Source: JADKCL01 sp031424495 (GTDB lineage: Bacteria; Bacteroidota; Bacteroidia; J057; JADKCL01). Taken from it: a stretch of 44,562 bases of DNA. The stretch is from assembly GCA_031424495.1 (NCBI GenBank), contig JANPHP010000509.1:1-44562 (forward strand). The letters run 5' to 3'. The position numbers and the translations under genes are program-made. Positions 7,108 through 14,804 of this stretch are shown piece after piece; positions within the stretch are counted from its first letter, which is position 1; each line of letters starts with the position of its first letter. The notes beneath the pieces were generated by a model. It saw nothing but the letters and a program-made list of their open reading frames with translations, was not told the DNA's origin and did no database searches.

Positions 7108-9030
7108 TTAGTGGATCAAGGCGACCTTTTGGGTGGTGATGAGCAGCCCATCCTGGCGGATGCTCACGAAATACATGCCATTTTGCAAGCTGCCCAGGTC
7201 GATGGAGTTGGCATTTTGGGCAATGGCGACACGCTTGCCGCTGGCATCGCATACCGAGATGTCAAAAGAGGCACCCAAATTGGGCGACGCGATGCGCAAT
7301 ATGCCCTTGGTCGGGTTGGGATAGATCGCCCATCCGGCACCAAGGCCAAGGTCGATGGCCGTGATGGTGACCGTGATCGGCGCGGATGCAGCAGATTCGC
7401 AACCGGCTGCATTGCCGACGACGACGGTATAGTCGCCGCTCTGCGTCGGCACGTAGAAATTGCCCGTTGCACCCGGGATAATGCTGCCATTCAAATACCA
7501 CTGGTAGCTCGTCGCCGTCGTGGAATACAGCGTGTCACTGCTCTGCGTGATCTGGGGTGTGACCGGTGAGACCACCGTGACGCTGACGCTGGCCGAGGTG
7601 CTGCATCCGCCGCTGGCTACTGTGACGACGTAGCTCGTCGAGACGCTCGGTGTCACCATGGGATTTTGCAGGGTCGAGGTGAATCCAGTAGGGATTGAGG
7701 TCCAGCTGTAGGTATAGTTGCTGCCGCCGCCCGGCGTGACATCGAGCGTGACAGGATCGCCCGCGCAGATGCTGTCGGTGGATGCGCTCACGAGGGCCGT
7801 AGGCTCGGTGCCGCCGCTCACGTAGCACTCCGAGTAGCGGTGTGCTTGTGGCACAAATCCGCCGCTGATGTTTTTGGTCCAGAGCACGGCGCCATTGGGG
7901 TCGATCTCATAGATCGTGCCCAAGGTGGCCATGCAGATCATGGTGTTGCCGTTGGGATACTGCTCAGAGTTGCTCATGTTGCTGGCATGCCCATTGGCAT
8001 TGATGCGGCTCGTGTAGGAGCTCGGCAGGTAGGCTGGGCCGGGGTTCAAGTCATAATTGTAAACATTGAGCGGCGGGTCCACAAAGTCGACACAGCTCTG
8101 CTGGGTCGAGATGCCGTCGTTGTTGAAACCCACGATGCGGCCCGCATTGGGCGAGCCGACGGGGATCCAATGGGCGTCGTGTACAACTTTCAAGATTTTG
8201 TTGCTGGAATTTCCTGCTGCGTAGACTTGCGGATTGCCCCAGCGGTAAAGCAGGTCGCCGCCCTTGCCTGCAAGGCCGCCCGTATGCCCGGCAGCCTCGG
8301 CTGTGGTCGTGCTGTGGTCGATGATGTAGATTTCGCTCAGGTTGTGGGAGCTGAAGACGATCTGATCCAAGGCCTCGTTGTAATCGATGCCATTCATGTG
8401 GATCCAATCCTTTTGGATGCCATAGTTGATGTTGATCAGCTCGGGATGGGCTGAGATCGAGGTCTGGTAATTGGCTTTGTTGGCATCGACGTTTTGTACC
8501 AGGTGATCCCAAAGATGCCATTCCCAGACGATGGTCCCCGTCGTGGCGCCCGTGGGCTGCACCTCGATGATTTTTTCAGACTGCACGATGATCGACTGCG
8601 TGCAACCGGCTGCTGAGACTTCTTGGGCAGTTTTATTTTCGTAGCTGATGAAAAGCACATTGCCATTGGGCAACACGTGGTGGTCGTGGTGCAGCATGTA
8701 GGTGGATGAGGAGTGGGTCCAGTCCCAGGTCACCGTGCCATTCCAGTCGACTTTTTGGCAGCGTCCCGTGAGACCGCCGCCGTTGTAAGCGCCATTGTTG
8801 ACCTTGACCGTACGCACAATCGTGCCGCCGCGCTCCAAATAGCTTGAGTAGCCGGTCCCCGCATTGGTAAATGTCCACGTGTGGTAAACATTGCTTGCAG
8901 TATCGATCAGGTAGGCATTGTTGCTATTGCTCACACTGTACAAGGTATAACCAGGCCACTGCTGCGCCATTGCCGAGCAGCATAGACTGCCCATGATCCA
9001 CAAAACTGCTGCCAACTGAAACTTCTTCAT
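7108..9030 (-). CDS. Arylsulfotransferase (ASST)-fold secreted protein with PKD-like domain and T9SS tail
   Basis: A 640-residue secreted protein. The signal peptide ends C-S-A-M-A-Q. Residues about 25-400 look like the six-bladed propeller of aryl-sulfate sulfotransferases, with the motifs H-H-D-H-H-V-L-P-N-G-N (114-124), W-I-H-M-N-G-I-D-Y-N and S-S-H-N-L-S-E-I-Y-I-I-D, all His-containing blades of that family. A PKD/Ig-like domain and a second Ig-like domain follow, then a T9SS tail with Y-P-N-P-T. The true ASST reaction moves sulfate between phenols; many Bacteroidota relatives are uncharacterised. The ATG at 9030 is chosen over a GTG at 9039 because it starts a standard M-K-K signal peptide. 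It is the first gene of the seven-gene unit. Sulfotransferase activity is unproven. Confidence 0.8.
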   Translation of the reverse strand: MKKFQLAAVLWIMGSLCCSAMAQQWPGYTLYSVSNSNNAYLIDTASNVYHTWTFTNAGTGYSSYLERGGTIVRTVKVNNGAYNGGGLTGRCQKVDWNGTVTWDWTHSSSTYMLHHDHHVLPNGNVLFISYENKTAQEVSAAGCTQSIIVQSEKIIEVQPTGATTGTIVWEWHLWDHLVQNVDANKANYQTSISAHPELININYGIQKDWIHMNGIDYNEALDQIVFSSHNLSEIYIIDHSTTTAEAAGHTGGLAGKGGDLLYRWGNPQVYAAGNSSNKILKVVHDAHWIPVGSPNAGRIVGFNNDGISTQQSCVDFVDPPLNVYNYDLNPGPAYLPSSYTSRINANGHASNMSNSEQYPNGNTMICMATLGTIYEIDPNGAVLWTKNISGGFVPQAHRYSECYVSGGTEPTALVSASTDSICAGDPVTLDVTPGGGSNYTYSWTSIPTGFTSTLQNPMVTPSVSTSYVVTVASGGCSTSASVSVTVVSPVTPQITQSSDTLYSTTATSYQWYLNGSIIPGATGNFYVPTQSGDYTVVVGNAAGCESAASAPITVTITAIDLGLGAGWAIYPNPTKGILRIASPNLGASFDISVCDASGKRVAIAQNANSIDLGSLQNGMYFVSIRQDGLLITTQKVALIH

Positions 9031-9235
9031 TCCGATCACTTAATGTAATAAGATTATAAACGCAATGTAAATATAAGATGAACAAATCGAAGCGCCATGC
9101 GGTAGAATGCTCAGAAACGCAGGAAATTGAAGACGCGTCGCTGCAATGACGAAGACAGACAATTGGACAGCATCCAGCGCAAGTTTTGGGAATGGATGGC
9201 ATCTCACAAGGGTTTTGGTCGCGCTGCCGCATTCA

Positions 9236-9255
9236 CACAGCACGTGCGTGCTGTG
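9236..9255. repeat. Perfect inverted repeat, 9-base arms
   Basis: CACAGCACG is separated by two bases from CGTGCTGTG. An A-run follows on the plus strand. Confidence 0.7.
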
Positions 9256-9326
9256 AAAAATATGGTTGTGGTGGGTGATTATTGGATTTGATCTCGTAGG
9301 CATGCCATTGTGGGGTTGCCAGATCA

Positions 9327-9366
9327 TTGGGGGTTTTCGCCACTGTTGATCGGCGCATCATGCGCC
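9327..9366. repeat. Direct repeat unit, copy 1, with embedded palindrome
   Basis: About 40 bases beginning TTGGGGGTTTT and ending in GGCGCATCATGCGCC, itself a perfect 7-base-arm palindrome around one base. The last 22 bases are identical to copy 2 at 9446-9484. Confidence 0.8.
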
Positions 9367-9377
9367 TATTGGGGATT

Positions 9378-9411
9378 GTTGTAGAGACGCGATTAATAAC
9401 GTCTCTACAAC
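9378..9411. repeat. Perfect inverted repeat, GTAGAGACG family
   Basis: GTTGTAGAGACG and CGTCTCTACAAC form 12-base arms around a 10-base AT-rich loop. From memory, the core GTAGAGACG/CGTCTCTAC resembles a dispersed intergenic palindrome common in Bacteroidota and cyanobacteria. Confidence 0.8.
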
Positions 9412-9421
9412 ATGGTCGTCC

Positions 9422-9439
9422 GCCGCCAATTTTGGCGGC
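9422..9439. repeat. Perfect inverted repeat, GCCGCCAA arms
   Basis: GCCGCCAA and TTGGCGGC are separated by two bases. Confidence 0.7.
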
Positions 9440-9445
9440 TGCATT

Positions 9446-9484
9446 TTGGGGTTTTAGTCGGCGTTGATCGGCGCATCATGCGCC
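9446..9484. repeat. Direct repeat unit, copy 2, with embedded palindrome
   Basis: This is the second copy of the unit at 9327-9366, about 118 bases away. It again starts TTGGGGTTTT and ends in GTTGATCGGCGCATCATGCGCC, and is followed by a different hairpin from the one after copy 1. Confidence 0.8.
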
Positions 9485-9492
9485 GTTGTATC

Positions 9493-9520
9493 GTAGGCAC
9501 GCCAAGCATGGCGTGCCTAC
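9493..9520. repeat. Perfect inverted repeat, GTAGGCACGCCA arms
   Basis: GTAGGCACGCCA and TGGCGTGCCTAC form 12-base arms around a four-base loop. It has the same overall design as the GTAGAGACG element. Confidence 0.8.
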
Positions 9521-9550
9521 AATACAAGGACCTAGAATTCAACATCCCAA

Positions 9551-9567
9551 CCAATTCAATGAATTGG
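9551..9567. repeat. Perfect inverted repeat near the end of the M15 peptidase gene
   Basis: CCAATTCA and TGAATTGG are separated by one base. It lies just past the stop of the M15 gene; there is no strong T-run, so a terminator role is doubtful. Confidence 0.6.
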
Positions 9568-9605
9568 CTACGCCGATCTAAAGATTCTGAAAATTCTGCT
9601 TCGCC

Positions 9606-10517
9606 TCAGAGTAGTTCCGGCCGATACTCAAAATGCATCGTGTCGTAATGGTACCACTTGCCGCCCCAGATGAAGCCGTGGCGCTCGAAGACCTTCACGA
9701 TCTCCATCGGAATCTGATTGTGGTATTTCAGGTCCTTGCCGGCCTTGAACTCCGGCGCCCAGCGCCAATAGTCTGAAAAACCGACATTGATGTCGACGGC
9801 CATGCCGAAGCTGTGGGCGCTGAGGCGGTCGGTGCCCGCAATCATCCGCCAATTGAAGGTACCGCCGGGTGTGGTCAAATATTTGTGGAATGCGGGCATG
9901 GCTTGCAAGTCGGCGACGACCTTGCCCAGGGCCAGGTCCACACCATTCACACGGGTGATGCGCAGCGTGCCAGCGCCCTTGAGCCAGGGCACGGTTACGA
10001 GCTGCGCAGCGGCGAGCGCCTGTGTGGACCCATACATTTTCTTGAAAAAGGCTTCGTTGCGGATGCGCCCCGGATCAAAATCGGGCTTGAAAACCACGCT
10101 GTCCATCGGATAGGCAAAGGCAAACATGTCTTCCAAGTCGGGATCGGCCTCCAAGGCTTCAAAATTCTTCTTGCCCTTGCCATCGTCCCAAACCATGCGC
10201 GTACCATCTTTCCTGACGATAAAATTGCCATCTGCCCGCTCGAGCCACTCCGGATAGGCGTCAATCAGCTTTTGCATATTGCGGTCGATCGGCGGCGCGG
10301 GCTTTTCCTGTTCGTTTGTGTAGGTGATCGGTGCACTTGGAGGCGTTGGCGCTGATGGTGCTGTTTGCGTGCAGGCGACTAGGCAGGAGCTTATAAGCAT
10401 GATGGCTATTATGCAACCGCAGACAGCGATGAGATAGCATCGCCGGAGGGTGCAGAGAAGGGTGTTGACTTTGCGGTCTCTGCGCTCTCTGAGGCTATAA
10501 TTGACAGCCAACCTCAT
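9606..10517 (-). CDS. M15 family metallopeptidase (D-Ala-D-Ala or L-Ala-D-Glu peptidase type), membrane-anchored
   Basis: A 303-residue peptidoglycan peptidase. The N-terminus has a basic stretch, a hydrophobic segment (about 28-48) and Cys residues fitting a lipobox (L-V-A-C), followed by a Pro/Thr-rich linker. The C-terminal catalytic domain shows the M15 zinc site: R-L-S-A-H-S-F-G-M-A-V-D-I-N (H235, D242) and Y-D-T-M-H-F-E (H295). This family cuts peptide stems of peptidoglycan in the periplasm. The ATG at 10517 overlaps the phosphoesterase stop by ATGA, which supports this rather long N-terminus and suggests co-translation. A cell-wall remodelling role is well supported; the exact bond cut is not. 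Confidence 0.88.
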   Translation of the reverse strand: MRLAVNYSLRERRDRKVNTLLCTLRRCYLIAVCGCIIAIMLISSCLVACTQTAPSAPTPPSAPITYTNEQEKPAPPIDRNMQKLIDAYPEWLERADGNFIVRKDGTRMVWDDGKGKKNFEALEADPDLEDMFAFAYPMDSVVFKPDFDPGRIRNEAFFKKMYGSTQALAAAQLVTVPWLKGAGTLRITRVNGVDLALGKVVADLQAMPAFHKYLTTPGGTFNWRMIAGTDRLSAHSFGMAVDINVGFSDYWRWAPEFKAGKDLKYHNQIPMEIVKVFERHGFIWGGKWYHYDTMHFEYRPELL

Positions 10518-12145
10518 GGATTCACCTTCACGAGTTTCTCATACAACACACGCGTGCCCACCTCAAAACGCAATAGATAGGTGCCGCTCGCCAGCCGCTG
10601 CGCGGCGGTGCTCATGTCGAGCTGATGGGTTCCTGCTGCGACACGCCCCAACCGTTGGGTTGCCAATAGATCGCCGCGCAAATCGAGCAATTGCACCGTG
10701 ACTTGCTCCGTCGTGGGAAGTACAAACTCGATCTCCAGTTGTTGGGAAAATGGATTGGGCCAAGCTTTGAAGTGTGGCTCCAAAGCTGCTTGGGATGGAG
10801 TCACCGCCACCGTGAGATCCTTCAAGATCGCAAACTCATCCATCACCTGCCCCGTCGATGCATAATATGTGCCCATCAAGGTATCGTTGTGAACGTCCAC
10901 GATGAGTGAACCCACGCAGGTGTCGCATCCCCAACCATAATACATAAGCGGATGGTTCAATTGCGGGAATCCCGTGATGCTGCCGCTGTTGCCGACGACC
11001 GCATACACCGTCCCACGATTGGGATTGGGGCCGTTCACCGACTTTTGGTAGGGCACGCCGTGGATCAGGCTACCGCTCCCATGGTCCACCTCAAAGCTGG
11101 AATTGTACATGGGCGAATAGTCGTAAAACCCATACATGAGGCGGCTGCGCTCATAGACGTGGCTGTGTCCGCTGAGCACAAGGTCCACGCCATTGTCTTC
11201 AAACAAGGGCGCAAAGTTGATGCGCATCGAGGCCATGGTCACCTCCCAGAAATTGTCGCTGTCGTGGGAGCCCTTGCTATGGGGTGGCTGATGGAAATAG
11301 ACGATTTTCCAAGGCTGCGAGCTGCCTTGCAAGTCGTCCACGAGCCACTGCGCCATGGGCGAGTTGGGCAGCGTGACCCAGGTGCCTAACTCACTGTTGA
11401 GGGACACAAAATGCACATTGCCATAATCAAATGAATAAAACATCTCGCCGCCCGATGCCAATCCGCCGGTCTCGCCCTGCGTGGGCACCTCGACGATGCG
11501 GTAATAGGGTCCAAAATGCGTCGGTGGCAAGCCGTTTTGATTCACTGACTGATAATCGTGGTTGCCGGGTGTGGGCCAAAAGGGTTGAAATGCAAAGATC
11601 GAATCGTAGATGTCAAAGACCTTGGTCTGATATTGCGCATCGGTGCCACTGTCGTAGGCATTGTCGCCGAGCCAAAGCCATACATCGGCTGCGCGGTTGG
11701 CTTTGACATATTGCGAATAAGCGTCACGCACCCAGCGCTCTTGCGGGTTGTCGCGGCCGAAGTCTCCGATGGCCCAGATCTTGATTGGCGGTGTCGAACC
11801 CGGCACCGGATTGGTGGTGAAGCGATGGCTGCTGTCGCCGCCCTCCATCTGCCGGTTGGTGTCACCGACTGCATAATAATAGGTGGTGGCTGGCGCGAGG
11901 CCCGAGATACGCACGGTTTGGTCAAAAGAAAGCGTGCTATCCGTGACCACATCAGTGAGGTGGGTAGGCGAGTTGCCATACCACACACGGGCATTGGTCA
12001 GGGAATCGGTGCGCCACTTGACGGTCATGGCATCGTGCCGTCCATTTTGGAGGTAGGCCCCCCGCACAACGGATTGCGCAGCGACCCATTGGCAAAAAAC
12101 CATTCCCACAAGCAACAACAAGCTGATTCCTCTATAATTTCTCAT
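10514..12145 (-). CDS. Secreted purple-acid-phosphatase-like metallophosphoesterase with T9SS tail
   Basis: A 543-residue secreted enzyme. A signal peptide (about 1-24) is followed by a fibronectin-III-like domain of the purple acid phosphatase N-terminal type (V-R-G-A-Y-L-Q through A-T-T-Y-Y-Y-A-V-G). The calcineurin-like catalytic domain has all expected metal motifs: G-D-F-G, L-G-D-N-A-Y-D, G-N-H-D-Y, F-H-Q-P-P-H and S-G-H-S-H-V-Y-E-R. The last ~85 residues are a T9SS tail (A-W-P-N-P-F). It should release phosphate from organic phosphoesters at the cell surface. I start at the ATG at 12145, where the signal peptide begins. It lies 38 bases after the hydrolase gene and overlaps the M15 gene by ATGA. 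The substrate is unknown. Confidence 0.92.
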   Translation of the reverse strand: MRNYRGISLLLLVGMVFCQWVAAQSVVRGAYLQNGRHDAMTVKWRTDSLTNARVWYGNSPTHLTDVVTDSTLSFDQTVRISGLAPATTYYYAVGDTNRQMEGGDSSHRFTTNPVPGSTPPIKIWAIGDFGRDNPQERWVRDAYSQYVKANRAADVWLWLGDNAYDSGTDAQYQTKVFDIYDSIFAFQPFWPTPGNHDYQSVNQNGLPPTHFGPYYRIVEVPTQGETGGLASGGEMFYSFDYGNVHFVSLNSELGTWVTLPNSPMAQWLVDDLQGSSQPWKIVYFHQPPHSKGSHDSDNFWEVTMASMRINFAPLFEDNGVDLVLSGHSHVYERSRLMYGFYDYSPMYNSSFEVDHGSGSLIHGVPYQKSVNGPNPNRGTVYAVVGNSGSITGFPQLNHPLMYYGWGCDTCVGSLIVDVHNDTLMGTYYASTGQVMDEFAILKDLTVAVTPSQAALEPHFKAWPNPFSQQLEIEFVLPTTEQVTVQLLDLRGDLLATQRLGRVAAGTHQLDMSTAAQRLASGTYLLRFEVGTRVLYEKLVKVNP

Positions 12146-12183
12146 CCCTAACACCTGGCTACTTACAACCCGAGAATCGAAAA

Positions 12184-13098
12184 TTACGCTTTTCCACTGA
12201 CTTTGCGCATCCATGCCAGCACCTTGGGAAAATGATCGCGTGGCGCATCGGGGTGCGTGAGCATGTCGATGTGCCCATAGTCATGTAGGTAGCCTTCCTC
12301 CTTGCTCAGCAACATCAGCTCCTTGTGCTGATGAGCGCCCGTTTCCGCTGCGAGCAGGGCCACATCGATGGGGTTGCCCAAGACGCGGTCCAGTTTGCCA
12401 GAGACGTACAAGGTCGGCGGCAATTGCAGACTTGCAAACGCCGCACGGAAATCAAAACCGTCTGCCCAATGCTTCCATTCCGCCCGAGGTTTGATCCATG
12501 CATCCGTCTCCAGATAGTCCCGCGTGGTGATGTTGTCGCTACCCATGCGGTAACGAATCGCATTCAAAAAGCCATGGCGGCGCACCGAGCGACGGCCTAC
12601 ACGCCACCAGCCCATCCTGATCATCCAGAAGTAGTACCAACCCCGCACCGAGATATGGCGCTTGGAACCAAAAAAGACCATCGCGGGAATGTCCATTTTT
12701 AGTTCGGTGCGTGAGAGGAAAGCCAATACATTCACCCCCGCCCAAGAATGCGCGCCCACATACACACGCGAGCTGCCCTTGTGGGCCATCACAAATTGAA
12801 ACAATGCAGGGTATTCGTCGGCCAGCGCCTCGGCCTGTCCCCAATCAGAGCCCCTGTGAATCAAGGGCCTGCTCTGCCCACGGCCCCGCAAGTCGGGCAC
12901 ATAGACATCAAACCCTTGCTGCGCCATCCAGGGCGCAAAACCCTTACCCGAGTCGGAATAGAAAATCTTGCCATTCTCGATCGAGCCGTGAATCAGCAAC
13001 AAAGCAGGATGGGCCGCATCGGTACAGAAGCGGCGAATGTGCAATTGCTCCCCATCCCCAAACGGCAAAAACAGCGACTCAATCAGCATCGGTGGCAT
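12184..13098 (-). CDS. Alpha/beta hydrolase
   Basis: A 304-residue alpha/beta-hydrolase-fold protein with no signal peptide. Motifs in order are L-L-I-H-G-S-I-E-N-G (oxyanion loop), P-D-L-R-G-R-G-Q-S, the nucleophile elbow G-A-H-S-W-A-G, a likely acid Asp in S-G-K-L-D-R-V, and a catalytic His in Y-G-H-I-D-M-L. This makes it an esterase- or lipase-like enzyme; the substrate is not predictable. A basic, Trp-rich patch in the cap region (R-G-W-Y-Y-F-W to W-W-R-V-G-R-R) may contact membranes. ATGs at 13098 and 13089 are both possible; I use the first. It is the first gene of a three-gene unit with the phosphoesterase and M15 peptidase. Confidence 0.85.
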   Translation of the reverse strand: MPPMLIESLFLPFGDGEQLHIRRFCTDAAHPALLLIHGSIENGKIFYSDSGKGFAPWMAQQGFDVYVPDLRGRGQSRPLIHRGSDWGQAEALADEYPALFQFVMAHKGSSRVYVGAHSWAGVNVLAFLSRTELKMDIPAMVFFGSKRHISVRGWYYFWMIRMGWWRVGRRSVRRHGFLNAIRYRMGSDNITTRDYLETDAWIKPRAEWKHWADGFDFRAAFASLQLPPTLYVSGKLDRVLGNPIDVALLAAETGAHQHKELMLLSKEEGYLHDYGHIDMLTHPDAPRDHFPKVLAWMRKVSGKA

Positions 13099-13118
13099 TT
13101 TGGCCCGTGAAATTGAGA

Positions 13119-13126
13119 AAAATGTA
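13119..13126 (-). promoter_or_regulatory. Possible -7 element (TACATTTT) for the hydrolase-phosphatase-peptidase unit
   Basis: The minus strand reads TACATTTT 20 bases before the ATG at 13098, one mismatch from TAnnTTTG. The assignment is weak. Confidence 0.3.
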
Positions 13127-13208
13127 GGGGAATGCAAGAGGAAATCCGATCGCGCATGCTCGCACTGCTCAGCTTTGAGGGACGATTGCGGTTCCGAGCA
13201 ATAGCAAA

Positions 13209-13240
13209 GCCCTCCTGCCCACGACTGTGAGCAGGAGGGC
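13209..13240 (-). terminator. Hairpin downstream of the S74 adhesin gene
   Basis: GCCCTCCTGC and GCAGGAGGGC form 10-base, GC-rich arms 16 bases after the adhesin stop. The following T-run on the minus strand is short (TTT), so this is a strong stem with a weak tail. It probably separates the adhesin from the hydrolase unit. Confidence 0.7.
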
Positions 13241-13256
13241 CACTTTAAAAGGTGCT

Positions 13257-14804
13257 TTAGTTGCTCTTCACCATCTTTTTGGTGTCGATCACTTTGCCAT
13301 TGACGATCAGGCTGTAGGTATAGATGCCAGATGCGAGTTGCTCGGTCGCTGCCTCCACGCGGCCGAATCCGGTCGTGGTGAGTTCAATCTTTTGGATTTC
13401 AGTGCCAAACTCATTGTGGAAGACCAGCATTGCGTTGGTGGCATTGGCAGGCAAGAAAAAGCGAATGGCAGTCTTGCCGCTCACAGGATTGGGCTCATTT
13501 TGATACAGGACAGTATTCGCATCGGAGCGCAGCTCTGTTTGGATCACTTGGGCCTGAGCTTTGTCCAAGGCAGGATCAACTGGAAGGCTAGTGTTGCCAG
13601 CTGCCTTCAACTGCTTGACTTCCTCCGTCAATTGTGCAATCATCACCTGCTGTTCTTGCACCGCTTTGACCAGCGGCACCACAAAGCCAGCATAGGAGAC
13701 GCTGTAATTGTCATGCTCATTGTCGGGTGTGTGCACGATATCCGAGACATAACGTGCTTCGGCAGCAGCTTTTTCAACCTCTTGGGCTATGAAACCAGTA
13801 TGGATCATGGCGGTGGATGGGCCGTAATCGATGCTGTTTCTCATGGTGCCATTGCTGTCTTGTGCTTGCACCATGTCGCTGTGGAGGAATTGATCAAAGG
13901 ATTTGGTATCAAACTGATAATTCACGGGGCGCAATTTGGTGATGAAGTCGAGTCCTTTGACTTCTTCATTCACATTGAATTTGAAGCGGCCGTCAGATGG
14001 GAATGTGTAGGCAACTTGGCCCTCAATCACAGTGACGGCTGTATTGCCGAGCCTGATCTTGTTGCTGGCATTCACGATGGCACCGTTGCCGAGGGCGGTG
14101 GCGTTCGTATAATTGCCATTTGCATCAGCCTCATAGCCAAAAAACGAATTATTGGTGCCTGTTGCATAGGTGTCTCCAGCATAGTTACCCACTGCAGTGT
14201 TTGCGTTTCCAGTCGTATTTGCATACCCTGCATTCAGACCGACAAAGGTATTGTCGCTCGCTGTGGTGCTGCTTGTACCTGCCTGCGACCCCAGAATGGT
14301 ATTGTAATTGCCCGTCGTGCCCGTGTAACCAGAAGAGTACCCTAAATAGGTATTGTGCAGACCCGTGGTATTGCCGACGCCGCTATTGTAGCCCACAAAA
14401 GTACCGTAAGTTGCTGTTGTCGAGCCCAATCCTGTGTTAGCTCCCACGAAGACATTTTTGGTTCCTGTCGTCGTAGCTCTGCCAGACCTGTAGCCCATGA
14501 AAGTGTTATAGCTATAGTTATTGGAGGCGACGCCCAAGCCAGCTTCATACCCATGAATGGTATTGTAGCTGCCAGTAGCATTGTTGTAACCGGCCTTGAA
14601 GCCAAATTCGGAATTTGAAGCACCCGTCGAATTGCTGAATCCAGCGCTAGGGCCTACAAATGTACATTCGGTACCCGTAGTACCTGCATTTTGGGTATTG
14701 GCCCCTGTACCGCTGAGGCCTGTGGTTTGGCCTTGTACAAGGCCGCATGTAAGCATCGCTGCTGCAGCAAATGCAATTACATTTTTGAGAACAATTTTTT
14801 TCAT
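13257..14804 (-). CDS. T9SS adhesin with YadA-head-like repeats and S74 intramolecular chaperone domain
   Basis: A 515-residue secreted protein. After a signal peptide ending V-Q-G-Q come about ten degenerate repeats of roughly 20-24 residues with the core N-T-x-x-G-x-x-A/S-G-x-x-x-T-T-G, similar to left-handed beta-roll heads of trimeric adhesins (YadA type). Next is a tail-fibre chaperone domain (peptidase S74): S-D-G-R-F-K-F-N-V followed by L-R-P-V-N-Y-Q-F-D and G-F-I-A-Q-E-V. A coiled-coil segment with Q-Q-V-M-I-A-Q-L-T-E-E-V-K-Q-L-K follows, then a T9SS tail. It probably forms a trimeric surface fibre. The ATG at 14804 begins a normal M-K-K signal peptide. There is no obvious operon partner. 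Confidence 0.88.
   Translation of the reverse strand: MKKIVLKNVIAFAAAAMLTCGLVQGQTTGLSGTGANTQNAGTTGTECTFVGPSAGFSNSTGASNSEFGFKAGYNNATGSYNTIHGYEAGLGVASNNYSYNTFMGYRSGRATTTGTKNVFVGANTGLGSTTATYGTFVGYNSGVGNTTGLHNTYLGYSSGYTGTTGNYNTILGSQAGTSSTTASDNTFVGLNAGYANTTGNANTAVGNYAGDTYATGTNNSFFGYEADANGNYTNATALGNGAIVNASNKIRLGNTAVTVIEGQVAYTFPSDGRFKFNVNEEVKGLDFITKLRPVNYQFDTKSFDQFLHSDMVQAQDSNGTMRNSIDYGPSTAMIHTGFIAQEVEKAAAEARYVSDIVHTPDNEHDNYSVSYAGFVVPLVKAVQEQQVMIAQLTEEVKQLKAAGNTSLPVDPALDKAQAQVIQTELRSDANTVLYQNEPNPVSGKTAIRFFLPANATNAMLVFHNEFGTEIQKIELTTTGFGRVEAATEQLASGIYTYSLIVNGKVIDTKKMVKSN

Larger units (their letters stand above)
9031..9605. other. 575-base spacer with palindromes and direct repeats, no gene
   Basis: No convincing reading frame is present. 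The segment near 9031-9110 is AT-rich and should hold the promoter of the ASST/CotH/VTC unit, although I see no perfect TAnnTTTG there. From 9236 to 9567 it carries five perfect hairpins and a ~40-base direct repeat, described separately. Confidence 0.8.

Noticed and set aside
9236..9567. CRISPR array in the repeat-rich spacer
   Set aside because: The repeats are palindromes of different sequence with no regular spacers, and no cas gene is nearby.
13227..14345. A 372-codon plus-strand frame over the adhesin gene
   Set aside because: The repeats of the adhesin produce a long antisense frame; no independent support.
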